Below are positions 1-8,161 of a stretch of DNA of 64,000 nucleotides, piece by piece. The position numbers and the translations under genes were made by a program. A model generated the notes under the pieces. It was not told the DNA's origin. It saw nothing but the letters and a program-made list of their open reading frames with translations, and did not search any database. This stretch comes from an uncultured Porphyromonadaceae bacterium (GTDB lineage Bacteria; Bacteroidota; Bacteroidia; Bacteroidales; Muribaculaceae). Position 1 is the first letter of the stretch, and each line of letters starts with the position of its first letter. Where the stretch lies: NCBI GenBank assembly GCA_900546365.1, contig URCF01000005.1:98721-162720 (forward strand), in the 5' to 3' direction.

Positions 1-1683
1 GTGAGCTACGGCAATACGGAGTATGCTGTCACTGCAATTGGTAATAGTGCTTTCGCCTATTGCAGCGGCTTGACATCGGTCTCCATTCCCAACTCCATCA
101 CGGCTATTGGTTATGCGGGGTTCGCCGGTTGTAGCGGCTTGACATCGGTCTCCATTCCCAACTCTGTCACAGCTATTGGTCGTGAAGCTTTCTACGATTG
201 CAGCAATTTGGTATCCTTTTATGGAAAATATTCAAGCGATGACAATCGATGCCTGATAATTGACGGAAATCTCATCGCGTTTGCTCCTGCAGGTGTTAGA
301 GATTATACCATTCCCAACTCCGTCACTTCTATTGGTGATTATGCTTTCGCCTGGTGCAGCCGCTTGACATCGGTCTCCATTCCCAACTCCGTCACGGCTA
401 TTGGTCGTGAAGCTTTCTACAATTGCAGCGGCTTGGCATCGGTCTCCATTCCCAACTCCGTTACTGCTATTGGTCGTGAAGCTTTCGCCAGGTGCAGCAA
501 TTTAGCAGCCTTTTATGGAAAATATTCAAGCGATGACAATCGATGCCTGATAATTGACGGAGATCTCATCGCGTTTGCTCCTGCAGATGTTACAGATTAT
601 ACCATTCCCAACTCCGTCACGGCTATTGGTGATCGGGCTTTCTACCGTTGCAGCGGTTTGACATCGGTCTCCATTCCCAACTCCGTCACGGCTATTGGTT
701 TTGCGGTTTTCACCGGTTGCAGCGGCTTGACATCGGTCTCCATTCCCAACTCCGTCACTACTATTGGCTATATGGCTTTCGCCGATTGCAGCAGTTTGCA
801 ATATGTAAAAGCAGAATGGCCGTCGCCCGAAGATATTGTATTGGGGTCTGATATTTTCAATGGAGTTGACACTCAAAATTGTGCTCTATTTGTACCTGAT
901 GGCACTATGGATCTATACGCCGTTACTGAGCCGTGGAGCGGCTTTGTTATCAAAGAAGGCGAACCTGCAATATCAGAAATGCTTCCTGAAGATGTGTATG
1001 CCCGAATTGAGGGTATTTATACCTGCAACGGAGACGGTGAAACATTCAACCTCGGCATATCCATATATCCTGAAGATAACGAGAACTACCTCAAGAAAGC
1101 GATTATCTACGGATGGGAAGGGTATGAGTGGGCGCAAATAGAGTGTGATTTCTCGTTCAATGCTTTCTCAGGTATGCCGAACCTCATCATCCCCGTAGGT
1201 ACTCCTGTGGCTCTGAATGTTGAATTCAGTGAGGTAGGTGCATGCAATGTATATGTTTTAGAATGCTCCTCAGATGGTCTGAGCCTCAGCGGCACCATCA
1301 ATGTGGCGGGCAACGAGGATGTGTCTGTGTTCACATTCCAAAACGGTATCGCCGGGGGGTTATTCAACGGCTCCGCGACATACTCCAGCTACATGGGCTA
1401 CGTATGGTTCCTCTACCAGACGCTGACTATGAGCAAGCAACTTGGCAGCATAGATGAGGTTAACGCTCCCGACACCGACGATATCACCATAACCACCAAC
1501 GGTGGTGAATTGCAGATTCATAACACTCTTTCCGGCGAGCCGGTGGCTCTATATACGCTCATGGGTCAGATGCTCTACAGTGGTGTTACTACTGATGCTG
1601 TCACCACCGTCCCTGTCAACCTTTCCAAAGGCACCATCTGCATCCTCAAGGTTGGGGCCAACACCCGCAAAGTAGTATTCTAA
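1..1683 (+). CDS. BspA-type leucine-rich-repeat surface protein, 5' end cut by window
   Basis: The reading frame is open from the first base, so the GTG there is probably not the real start and the signal peptide lies outside. Residues 1-265 are about ten 23-residue LRR_5 units of the form CSGLTSVSIPNSVTAIG, twice interrupted by a non-repeat insert beginning FYGKYSSDDNRC. This is the BspA family, which in other bacteria is surface-exposed and binds host or bacterial partners. A middle domain (about 320-500) is unassigned. The last 60 residues, with LYTLMGQMLYSG and a final RKVVF, resemble a type IX secretion sorting domain, which would place the protein at the cell surface; that is inference. 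The gene ends in TAA, followed by a strong hairpin. Confidence 0.85.
   Translation: MSYGNTEYAVTAIGNSAFAYCSGLTSVSIPNSITAIGYAGFAGCSGLTSVSIPNSVTAIGREAFYDCSNLVSFYGKYSSDDNRCLIIDGNLIAFAPAGVRDYTIPNSVTSIGDYAFAWCSRLTSVSIPNSVTAIGREAFYNCSGLASVSIPNSVTAIGREAFARCSNLAAFYGKYSSDDNRCLIIDGDLIAFAPADVTDYTIPNSVTAIGDRAFYRCSGLTSVSIPNSVTAIGFAVFTGCSGLTSVSIPNSVTTIGYMAFADCSSLQYVKAEWPSPEDIVLGSDIFNGVDTQNCALFVPDGTMDLYAVTEPWSGFVIKEGEPAISEMLPEDVYARIEGIYTCNGDGETFNLGISIYPEDNENYLKKAIIYGWEGYEWAQIECDFSFNAFSGMPNLIIPVGTPVALNVEFSEVGACNVYVLECSSDGLSLSGTINVAGNEDVSVFTFQNGIAGGLFNGSATYSSYMGYVWFLYQTLTMSKQLGSIDEVNAPDTDDITITTNGGELQIHNTLSGEPVALYTLMGQMLYSGVTTDAVTTVPVNLSKGTICILKVGANTRKVVF
174..621 (+). repeat. Internal 294-bp duplication within the LRR coding region
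   Basis: Positions 174-327 and 468-621 are nearly identical at the DNA level and offset by exactly 294 nt (98 codons). They include the FYGKYSS insert and its flanking LRR units. Around them the 69-nt LRR unit recurs with near-identical bases, which suggests recent duplication and ongoing recombination. Confidence 0.85.
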
Positions 1684-1716
1684 GAAACAGTTCTTATCAC
1701 TACCAAGAATTTTTGT

Positions 1717-1750
1717 TCGCGGTGACGGCTGATCTCAGCCGTCACCGCGA
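1717..1750 (+). terminator. Long perfect hairpin after the BspA-like gene
   Basis: A 16-bp perfect stem (TCGCGGTGACGGCTGA and its complement) is separated by only two bases. It lies 35 nt after the stop codon. The T-rich tract after it is weak (ATTGCTTTG), so termination is likely but not certain. Confidence 0.5.
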
Positions 1751-1844
1751 TTGCTTTGAGGGGATGGGACAAATCAGACTAATGGGGTGAGAGTTATTAG
1801 GGTTTATTAACAATTGGTAAAGGTGGTGTTTGGATTTTATGAGG

Positions 1845-1852
1845 TATGTTTG
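1845..1852 (+). promoter_or_regulatory. -7 promoter box TATGTTTG before anSME
   Basis: TATGTTTG matches the Bacteroidetes TAnnTTTG -7 element and lies 17 nt before the ATG of the radical SAM gene. No TTG at the usual distance was found, so the call rests on one box. Confidence 0.45.
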
Positions 1853-1868
1853 TATGTAATAATTGTAG

Positions 1869-3110
1869 ATGCGTATGTTGACTGTTGAGAACAATCCGTT
1901 TGCGAGTGTGCTGTATGTGATGCCGAAGCCTGTCGGGTCGGCGTGCAACCTCGCGTGCAGCTACTGCTACTATCTTGAAAAAGGAACCACACTCGGCACC
2001 GGGGAGGATTCCAAGGGTCAGCTGATGAGCGACAGCACTCTCGAGGAGTTTGTGAAGCAATACATAGCGGCGCAAACGGTGAACGAGGTGGTGTTCACAT
2101 GGCACGGAGGCGAGGCGATGATGCGCCCCATAAAGTTCTACGAGCGGGCCATGGAGCTGCAGCGGAAGTATGGCAAGGGGCGTGAAATAGTCAATTGCAT
2201 CCAGACCAACGGCACGCTGCTCAACGCCAAGTGGTGTGAGTTTCTGAAGCGCAACAACTGGCTGGTGGGGGTGTCGATCGATGGCCCGGCGGATGCCCAC
2301 GATGCGTTCCGGCGCACTGCTTTGGGCAAGCCCACCCATCAGAGCGTGATGCGCTCCATAAGGCTCCTGCAACAGTATGGCGTGGAATGGAACGCTATGG
2401 CGGTGGTGAACAGCGTGAATGTGAAGGAGCCGGAGCGGTTCTACGATTTTTTCAAACAGATAGGGTGCCGCTACATCCAGTTCACTCCGGTGGTGGAGCG
2501 CAGACCCGAAGGCATGGGCAACCTTTGCTCGCCCGACGATGCTGCCGGGATGCTCACCGAGGAGTCCGTCACACCCGCGGAGTGGGGTGAATTTGCCGTC
2601 AGGGTGTTTGACCGCTGGGTGAGGAATGATGTGGGAACGGTTTATGTGCAGCTGTTTGACGCCACACTTGCCGGATGGGTTGGAGTGACACCGGGAGTAT
2701 GCTCCCTGGCGCCCTCGTGCGGCCATGCAGCGATGATGGAGCATAACGGCGACCTCTATTCCTGCGACCATTTCGCATTCCCGGCGTTCAAGCTCGGTAA
2801 TATCCACCAGCAAACCATCATAGAGATGATGAGCAGTGAACAGCAGAGGCTTTTCGGCCTAAGGAAACAGCAGCTGCTGCCCCGGGAGTGCAAGGAGTGT
2901 GAATACAGGAAAGCGTGTCATGGAGAGTGCCCCAAGAACCGGTTTGTGGCGAGCCCTGAGGGCGAGCGGCACAACTATCTGTGCGCGGGCTACAAAAGAT
3001 ATTTTGCCCATGTGGCACCGGTGATGGATTTCATGGCTGCGGAATTGGCCGCCCACCGTGCGCCGGCCAACATCATGGGCCATCCGGAAATCCTTGACTC
3101 TCTTGACTGA
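1869..3110 (+). CDS. Anaerobic sulfatase-maturating enzyme (radical SAM/SPASM)
   Basis: A 413-aa radical SAM protein. Residues 21-40 (PVGSACNLACSYCYYLEKGT) hold the CxxxCxxC motif at C26, C30 and C33 that binds the SAM-cleaving 4Fe-4S cluster. Further segments typical of anSME follow: TWHGGEAMMRP, QTNGTLLN and VSIDGP. The C-terminal SPASM domain has CSLAPSCGH, YSCDHF and CKECEYRKACHGECPKNRF, which bind two auxiliary clusters. The enzyme converts an active-site Cys or Ser of sulfatases to formylglycine without oxygen, which gut Bacteroidales need to desulfate mucin and other glycans. No sulfatase of that kind is next to it. The stop codon abuts the stop codon of the convergent helicase with no bases between. 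Confidence 0.92.
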   Translation: MRMLTVENNPFASVLYVMPKPVGSACNLACSYCYYLEKGTTLGTGEDSKGQLMSDSTLEEFVKQYIAAQTVNEVVFTWHGGEAMMRPIKFYERAMELQRKYGKGREIVNCIQTNGTLLNAKWCEFLKRNNWLVGVSIDGPADAHDAFRRTALGKPTHQSVMRSIRLLQQYGVEWNAMAVVNSVNVKEPERFYDFFKQIGCRYIQFTPVVERRPEGMGNLCSPDDAAGMLTEESVTPAEWGEFAVRVFDRWVRNDVGTVYVQLFDATLAGWVGVTPGVCSLAPSCGHAAMMEHNGDLYSCDHFAFPAFKLGNIHQQTIIEMMSSEQQRLFGLRKQQLLPRECKECEYRKACHGECPKNRFVASPEGERHNYLCAGYKRYFAHVAPVMDFMAAELAAHRAPANIMGHPEILDSLD

Positions 3111-4547
3111 TTACCAATCTTCGGGCATCTTGCCGTTGACCATTATGCGCGGGTCGATGTAGAACAGCTGACGGGTGGCGCGAGTGGTGGCGGTATAGAG
3201 CCATCGGTAGAAGTCAAGCCCCTGCGCCTCGGGCGGGATATACCCCATGTCAATGAACACCGACTCCCACTGGCCACCCTGCGACTTGTGGCAAGTGACA
3301 GCGTAGGCATATTTCACCTGCAAGGCGTTGAAATAGGGATCGGTGCGCAGCAGCTTCATCCTCACATTCATAGGCGTGGCCGAGGTGAAAAGGTCAGGGT
3401 CGTTGAGAATATCGGTATAAAGCTTGTTGAACCGAGCCGGATCAAGAGCCGGAGTGTCGGAAGTGAGGGCGTCGAGCATAATCTTGCACTCCACCTCCAC
3501 ATCGCGGTCAGGAAAGGTGAGCACCACATTAGCAAACCGCAGCCCGTATTTCTGCTCCATGCCGAGGATGCGTCCCACAGTGGCAATATCGCCATTGGCT
3601 ATAAAGTCAAGCCCTTTGACTTTCGCACTCCACAGATAATTGTTTTTGGCCACAAGCAGACGGTCTTCAACACACAATTCTTCCTCATAGCCAAGGATTT
3701 CAGTGCGCACCCCGAGGTTGAACTGCGTGGCCCGGCGATTGCTGCGGGTCACAATCAGGGTATTGGGAGCACCACGCTCGACATACTCCGCAGTAAGTGC
3801 TTCCAAAAGCTCCTCACCGGCAATCACATGCACATCGGGAGTGGAATCGTCAGCCACGAGCCTCGGCTGCGGCAGCGGGTCATGGCGCATAGCCTTGCGG
3901 AGCCACGTGGCATTGCGCAAAATTCCCGACCTTCCATCCTGTCGCACCACCTTGGTCATCACCGCCCTCGTCACCCGCAGACCGAAGCCGCGGAGCACAT
4001 CGGGATCCATCGCCGGACTGCGGTCGCACCCCACCGGCGGCAGCTGAGCCGTGTCGCCAAGGAGTATCATGCGGCAATCCACGCCGGAATACACATAATG
4101 CACCAAATCCTCCAGCAAACTTGTGCGCGAGGCCGAGCCTGCATCATCGCCAATCATCGAAGCCTCATCCACAATAAACACAGCCCCTTGCATATTATTG
4201 TCAGCCACCTCGCCCACATAGCTCATGGAGCCCGGCGAATTCTGCCTGTAGATTCGGCGGTGGATGGTAGTGGCGGGAAAATGGGCGAACTTGCCGAACA
4301 CCTTGGCAGCCCTGCCTGTAGGCGCAAGAAGCACCACGGGCACCGATGCTGCCCGGAGCGCACGCACAAGTGCCCCGGTGACAGAGGTTTTACCGGTGCC
4401 GGCATACCCGTTGAGCAGAAACACCGAATCGCTCGGCATCTGCGGCGAGCAAAACCGTGCCAATGCCGCAATGAGCTCAATCTGCTGCTCGTTGGGGTCG
4501 TAAGGAAGACTCAGGAATATCTGTTCGGCAAAATCATGGAGATCCAT
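3111..4547 (-). CDS. RecD-like ATP-dependent DNA helicase
   Basis: A 478-aa superfamily 1 helicase. Residues 47-54 (GYAGTGKT) are Walker A. LLAPTGRAA follows, then FIVDEASM (Walker B) and LLGDTAQLPPVG (motif III). The C-terminal YAVTCHKSQGGQWESVFID is the UvrD_C_2/RecD2 motif. The family unwinds DNA 5' to 3' in recombination and repair, and many Bacteroidetes carry this short stand-alone form. The ATG at 4547 is preferred over an in-frame GTG three codons earlier. It diverges from rplY, whose promoter lies 58 nt away. Confidence 0.85.
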   Translation of the reverse strand: MDLHDFAEQIFLSLPYDPNEQQIELIAALARFCSPQMPSDSVFLLNGYAGTGKTSVTGALVRALRAASVPVVLLAPTGRAAKVFGKFAHFPATTIHRRIYRQNSPGSMSYVGEVADNNMQGAVFIVDEASMIGDDAGSASRTSLLEDLVHYVYSGVDCRMILLGDTAQLPPVGCDRSPAMDPDVLRGFGLRVTRAVMTKVVRQDGRSGILRNATWLRKAMRHDPLPQPRLVADDSTPDVHVIAGEELLEALTAEYVERGAPNTLIVTRSNRRATQFNLGVRTEILGYEEELCVEDRLLVAKNNYLWSAKVKGLDFIANGDIATVGRILGMEQKYGLRFANVVLTFPDRDVEVECKIMLDALTSDTPALDPARFNKLYTDILNDPDLFTSATPMNVRMKLLRTDPYFNALQVKYAYAVTCHKSQGGQWESVFIDMGYIPPEAQGLDFYRWLYTATTRATRQLFYIDPRIMVNGKMPEDW

Positions 4548-4581
4548 ACAAGGCACAAAATTACAATTTTCACCGAAATAG

Positions 4582-4612
4582 TTTGCTCATCGGCAAAATA
4601 TTTGTACCTTTG
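4582..4612 (+). promoter_or_regulatory. Bacteroidetes-type promoter of rplY
   Basis: TTTG at 4582-4585 is separated by 19 nt from TACCTTTG at 4605-4612. This matches the Bacteroidetes primary sigma consensus and gives an rplY leader of roughly 80 nt. Confidence 0.75.
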
Positions 4613-4695
4613 CAGTCGCTTTTTAGCATCCCGTGTGATGGGAAATTAAGGAGCAAAACACTTAATTTTTAGTAACACATTAAAATCAACCGACA

Positions 4696-5352
4696 ATGAA
4701 AACATTCCAACTCAGCGCCGAGCCCCGTACAAACCTCGGCAAGAAGGCTGCCAAAACCCTCCGTAGCCAGAACCTTATCCCCGTAGTGCTCAACGGCGGT
4801 GAAATCATCACCCTCCCCTACAGCGGCACTCTCCGCGAAGGCGAGAAAGTGGTGGAAATCGGCAACGGCAAAGGTTTGATCACTACCGACCTCACAGTGA
4901 CCAACGACAGCGTCCGCAAGCTGATCTATACTCCTGATATCTTTGCCATCGAGCTCACCATCCACGGTGAAAAGCGTATGGCTGTGCTCAAGGACATCCA
5001 GTTCCACCCCGTCAAGGACACCATCCTCCACATGGATCTTCTCGAAGTGAAAGAGGACAAGCCCGTGACCATCGAAGTGCCCGTGAAGCTCGAAGGCCAC
5101 GCCGAAGGTGTGAAAGCCGGTGGTAAGCTCACCCTGAGCATGAAGAAACTCCGCGTGAAAGCCCCCTACACCGCTATCCCCGAGCGTCTCGTGATCAATG
5201 TTGACCACCTCGGCCTCGGCAAATCGCTTCAGGTTGGCGAGCTCAACTTCGAGGGCCTCGAACTGATGAACGCCAAGAACGCAGTGGTTTGCGCCGTACA
5301 GCTCACCCGCGCCGCCCGTGGTGCCGCAGCTGCCGCAGCCGCCGGTAAGTAA
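4696..5352 (+). CDS. rplY: 50S ribosomal protein L25/TL5/CTC
   Basis: A 218-aa protein of the long L25 form. Residues 1-95 are the 5S rRNA-binding domain (MKTFQLSAEPRTNLGKKAAK and later LIYTPDIFAIEL). Residues 96-185 are the TL5 beta domain (MAVLKDIQFHPVKDTILHMD, PVTIEVPVKLEGHAEGVK). An alanine-rich tail follows. It binds 5S rRNA in the large ribosomal subunit. It has its own promoter and is followed after 25 nt by pth, the same pairing seen in many bacteria. Confidence 0.95.
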   Translation: MKTFQLSAEPRTNLGKKAAKTLRSQNLIPVVLNGGEIITLPYSGTLREGEKVVEIGNGKGLITTDLTVTNDSVRKLIYTPDIFAIELTIHGEKRMAVLKDIQFHPVKDTILHMDLLEVKEDKPVTIEVPVKLEGHAEGVKAGGKLTLSMKKLRVKAPYTAIPERLVINVDHLGLGKSLQVGELNFEGLELMNAKNAVVCAVQLTRAARGAAAAAAAGK

Positions 5353-5377
5353 TCCGTCCGTACAGATACCGATATAT

Positions 5378-5941
5378 ATGAAATATCTGATTGTGGGGCT
5401 GGGAAATATCGGCGATGAATATCGCGATACCCGCCACAACATAGGATTTATGATATTGGATGCCTTTGCCAAGGCATCCAATATTTCTTTTGCCACCGAG
5501 AGGTATGGCGATGTGGCGCACATGCGGTTGAAAAACAAGCAGCTCGTGCTCCTCAAGCCCTCCACCTACATGAACCTCAGCGGCAACGCCGTGCGCTACT
5601 GGCGCGACAAGGAGCATATTGAGCCCGACCATATTCTGGTGCTGGTGGACGACATCGCCCTCCCCTTCGGAGCCATCCGCATCAAGGGGCAAGGTAGCGA
5701 TGCCGGGCACAACGGCCTCAAAAACATAGCCCAGATGCTTGGCACCCAAGCCTATCCACGTCTGCGCTTCGGCGTGGGCAACGATTTTCCGCGTGGATGC
5801 CAGATTGACTATGTGCTGGGGCAGTTCACTCCCGAGCAACAGCAGGAGCTACCCGCCCGAATCGAAGTGGCCTGCGATGCCATCAAGGAGGTATGTCTCG
5901 CCGGACTCGGCAGAGCCATGAACACGTTCAACAACAAATAG
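5378..5941 (+). CDS. pth: Peptidyl-tRNA hydrolase
   Basis: A 187-aa enzyme that cleaves the ester bond of peptidyl-tRNA dropped from the ribosome and so recycles tRNA. The start at 5378 gives the family N-terminus MKYLIVGLGNIGDEYRDTRH with Asn10 and the catalytic His20. An upstream in-frame ATG would add 20 unrelated residues. The segments KPSTYMNLSG, VDDIALPFG and GSDAGHNGLKNI are family signatures. It lies 25 nt after rplY and is followed by the S4-domain gene, so the three probably form one unit. Confidence 0.95.
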   Translation: MKYLIVGLGNIGDEYRDTRHNIGFMILDAFAKASNISFATERYGDVAHMRLKNKQLVLLKPSTYMNLSGNAVRYWRDKEHIEPDHILVLVDDIALPFGAIRIKGQGSDAGHNGLKNIAQMLGTQAYPRLRFGVGNDFPRGCQIDYVLGQFTPEQQQELPARIEVACDAIKEVCLAGLGRAMNTFNNK

Positions 5942-5955
5942 TTCTCCCTCAGCAA

Positions 5956-6408
5956 ATGCCAAAAACCGAAGTTAGAATCGACAAGTGGATATGGGCCGTG
6001 CGTATTTTCAAAACACGCACCGTGGCCTCCGATGCCTGCAAGAAAGGGCGCGTGAGCGTGGGCGATGTCACTGCCAAACCATCGCGTATGGTGAAGGTAG
6101 GCGACATTGTGAAAGTGCGTAAGCCGCCTGTCACTTATTGGTTCAAAGTGCTGGCTCTCACCGAAAACAGGCTCGGGGCCAAACTCGTGCCCGGATATAT
6201 GGAGAATATCACCCCGGCATCGGAAATGCATCTTCTTGATATGGTGAAGATAAGCGGATTCATCGACCGCCGCAAAGGACTCGGGCGCCCCACAAAGCGC
6301 GAAGGAAGAGAGCTGTCAAGGTTCACCGAGCAGACTTTTAACCCCGATGGGTGGGACTTCGATGACTTCCTTCTCGAGGACGATGAGGCAGAAGATGAAC
6401 AGATTTAA
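5956..6408 (+). CDS. RNA-binding S4-domain protein, Hsp15-like
   Basis: A 150-aa protein beginning MPKTEVRIDKWIWAVRIFKT, followed by KKGRVSVGDVTAKPSRMVKVGD. This is the S4 RNA-binding fold as found in heat-shock protein 15 (HslR), which binds stalled 50S subunits carrying nascent chains. The C-terminal half (DRRKGLGRPTKREGREL) is basic and then strongly acidic at the end. The ATG at 5956 is 14 nt after the pth stop. A longer reading overlapping pth was rejected because it lacks similarity to the family. Confidence 0.85.
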   Translation: MPKTEVRIDKWIWAVRIFKTRTVASDACKKGRVSVGDVTAKPSRMVKVGDIVKVRKPPVTYWFKVLALTENRLGAKLVPGYMENITPASEMHLLDMVKISGFIDRRKGLGRPTKREGRELSRFTEQTFNPDGWDFDDFLLEDDEAEDEQI

Positions 6409-6441
6409 CATATATTGTCTAACCGCTTCGTAAAATCTTTG

Positions 6442-6449
6442 TACTTTTG
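6442..6449 (+). promoter_or_regulatory. -7 box TACTTTTG before nrnA
   Basis: TACTTTTG lies 31 nt before the nrnA start codon and matches TAnnTTTG. No well-spaced TTG box is visible upstream. Confidence 0.55.
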
Positions 6450-6480
6450 CGATTTAGCAATTGATATTCAACACCCCTGA

Positions 6481-7524
6481 ATGGACAGAATAGTAGCAAC
6501 GGAACAAGTGCAGGCAGTGAAGCACGCCGTGGACACCAACCGCAGGTTTGTGATTGTGTGCCATGTGACCCCCGACGGCGACGCCCTCGGGTCGAGCCTA
6601 TGTCTGTGGCAGATGCTCACCGCCATGGGCAAATCGGCTGTGGTGATCACCCCCGATGTGCCGCCGCAGCACCTGATGTTTCTGCCCGGCAGCGAAAATA
6701 TCATCCCCGCTTCGTGCCACCCCGTGCGTGCGGCCTCGCTGCTGAGCAAAACGGATGTGGTGTTTTGCCTGGACTTCAACGATTTCCAGCGCATTGACCG
6801 CATGCGCCCCATGCTGGAGCAATCTCCGGCCATGAAAATCATGGTGGACCACCACCTCAACCCCGTGGCCGATGCCGACATACTGATTTCACGCCCGCAG
6901 GAGCCAAGCACCTGCTCCCTGCTCTACACCGTTGCCCATGAGGCCGGATGGACCGAGCGGTTTCTCAACACCGATGGTGCCACCTGCTGCTATACAGGCA
7001 TGATGACCGACACAGGCAATTTTTCCTACAACTCCAACCATCCCCATCTCTACACCATTGTGGCGCAGCTTGTGGCCAAAGGGGTGGACAAGGATGCCAT
7101 CTACAACAGGGTGATGAACACCAACTCCCTGCGAAGGCTCAAGATTATGGCATATGCCCAGTATGCCAAAATGGAGGTTATGCCGCAACACCGGTGCGCA
7201 CTGATCACCCTCAGCAAAGAGGAGCTTGAAGAGTTTGGCTACACCAAAGGCGACACAGAGTCGCTGGTCAATGTGCCGCTGAGCATACCCGGGGTGGTTT
7301 ACAGCGTGTATATGCGTGAGGATGAGCCTGATTTCGTGAAAGTGTCAATGCGCAGCCGAGGCGATTTCTCAGTCAAGGAGATTTGCGAATCGCATTTCGG
7401 GGGCGGCGGCCACCACAATGCTGCCGGTGGAGAAATGCGCACCTCGCTTGATGCCGCCGTCACAAAGCTGCTTGAAATTCTGCCGCTTTACGACCACCTC
7501 TTAACCCAACAACCGGAACAATAA
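6481..7524 (+). CDS. nrnA: DHH/DHHA1 phosphoesterase, NrnA-type oligoribonuclease/pAp phosphatase
   Basis: A 347-aa DHH-family enzyme. HVTPDGDALGS (H28, D32, D34), CLDFNDFQRID and MVDHHLNP provide the two-metal site. GGGGHHNAAGG near residue 310 is the DHHA1 substrate-binding motif. Members degrade nanoRNA or cyclic dinucleotide products and dephosphorylate 3'-phosphoadenosine 5'-phosphate in the cytoplasm; which activity dominates cannot be read from sequence. It has its own -7 box and is followed after 12 nt by the DUF4827 lipoprotein gene. Confidence 0.85.
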   Translation: MDRIVATEQVQAVKHAVDTNRRFVIVCHVTPDGDALGSSLCLWQMLTAMGKSAVVITPDVPPQHLMFLPGSENIIPASCHPVRAASLLSKTDVVFCLDFNDFQRIDRMRPMLEQSPAMKIMVDHHLNPVADADILISRPQEPSTCSLLYTVAHEAGWTERFLNTDGATCCYTGMMTDTGNFSYNSNHPHLYTIVAQLVAKGVDKDAIYNRVMNTNSLRRLKIMAYAQYAKMEVMPQHRCALITLSKEELEEFGYTKGDTESLVNVPLSIPGVVYSVYMREDEPDFVKVSMRSRGDFSVKEICESHFGGGGHHNAAGGEMRTSLDAAVTKLLEILPLYDHLLTQQPEQ

Positions 7525-7536
7525 ACACCCTCTTAT

Positions 7537-8127
7537 ATGAATATATCATTCAAAACCATTTTGACAGGCTCAGCAGCAGTGATGGCTTCGGTCTTGATGC
7601 AGAGCTGCGATGACGGCAAAAGCTATGCGGAGATGCTCACCGAGGAGAACAAGGCTGTCAACCTGTTTCTTGTGGACCAGAAAGTGGTGGGCAGCGTGCC
7701 CGCCGACTCCATATTCCAGGTAGGCAACCAAGCACCTTACTATCAGCTTGATGATGAAGGCAACATCTTCATGAAAGTGCTGGCTCTCGGCGAGGAGGGA
7801 AATGTGGAGGAAGGTCAGCAGGTGATTTTCCGCTTCCGCCGCACCAACCTCATGTACTACTACCCCGGAGCCAATATCGAAAACCTTGACTGGGAAGGAA
7901 ACAACGACAATCCGGTGTCGAACATCTCATCGTTCCGCTACGGCGACTACACCCTCCCCTCCAGCGCACAATGGGGTTCAGCCATCCAGTTGCCACTCAG
8001 CTTCAAACAGATACAGCTCGGCAGCAGAGTGATGCTTGTCATCAAATCGCAATACGGATGGTCGGATGAAATCACATACGTCCAACCCTATCTCTACGAA
8101 ATATCCTACAACCGACGCGAAAGCTAA
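7537..8127 (+). CDS. DUF4827-type lipoprotein
   Basis: A 196-aa protein with a lipoprotein signal ending in a lipobox-like VLMQSC, so residue 24 is the probable lipidated cysteine. The remainder (KSYAEMLTEENKAVNLFLVD and later LALGEEGNVEEGQQVIFRFR) resembles DUF4827, a Bacteroidetes family of unknown function that looks distantly like peptidyl-prolyl isomerase folds. It lies between nrnA and glmM, in an order I recall from other Bacteroidales. The family name is from memory. Confidence 0.65.
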   Translation: MNISFKTILTGSAAVMASVLMQSCDDGKSYAEMLTEENKAVNLFLVDQKVVGSVPADSIFQVGNQAPYYQLDDEGNIFMKVLALGEEGNVEEGQQVIFRFRRTNLMYYYPGANIENLDWEGNNDNPVSNISSFRYGDYTLPSSAQWGSAIQLPLSFKQIQLGSRVMLVIKSQYGWSDEITYVQPYLYEISYNRRES

Positions 8128-8161
8128 CAACAACCCAACTTTCTAAACCCATACATTCATC

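Noticed and set aside
60..790. A CRISPR-like repeat array in the first kilobase
   Set aside because: The repeats are in frame, 69 nt long and encode LRR_5 units of a protein.
1797..2813. A 338-codon frame opposite anSME
   Set aside because: It runs antisense to a well-supported radical SAM gene and its composition is typical of a shadow frame.
3288..4649. A 453-codon open frame opposite the RecD-like helicase
   Set aside because: It is the antisense shadow of a GC-rich gene with clear helicase motifs, and it has no domain pattern or start context of its own.
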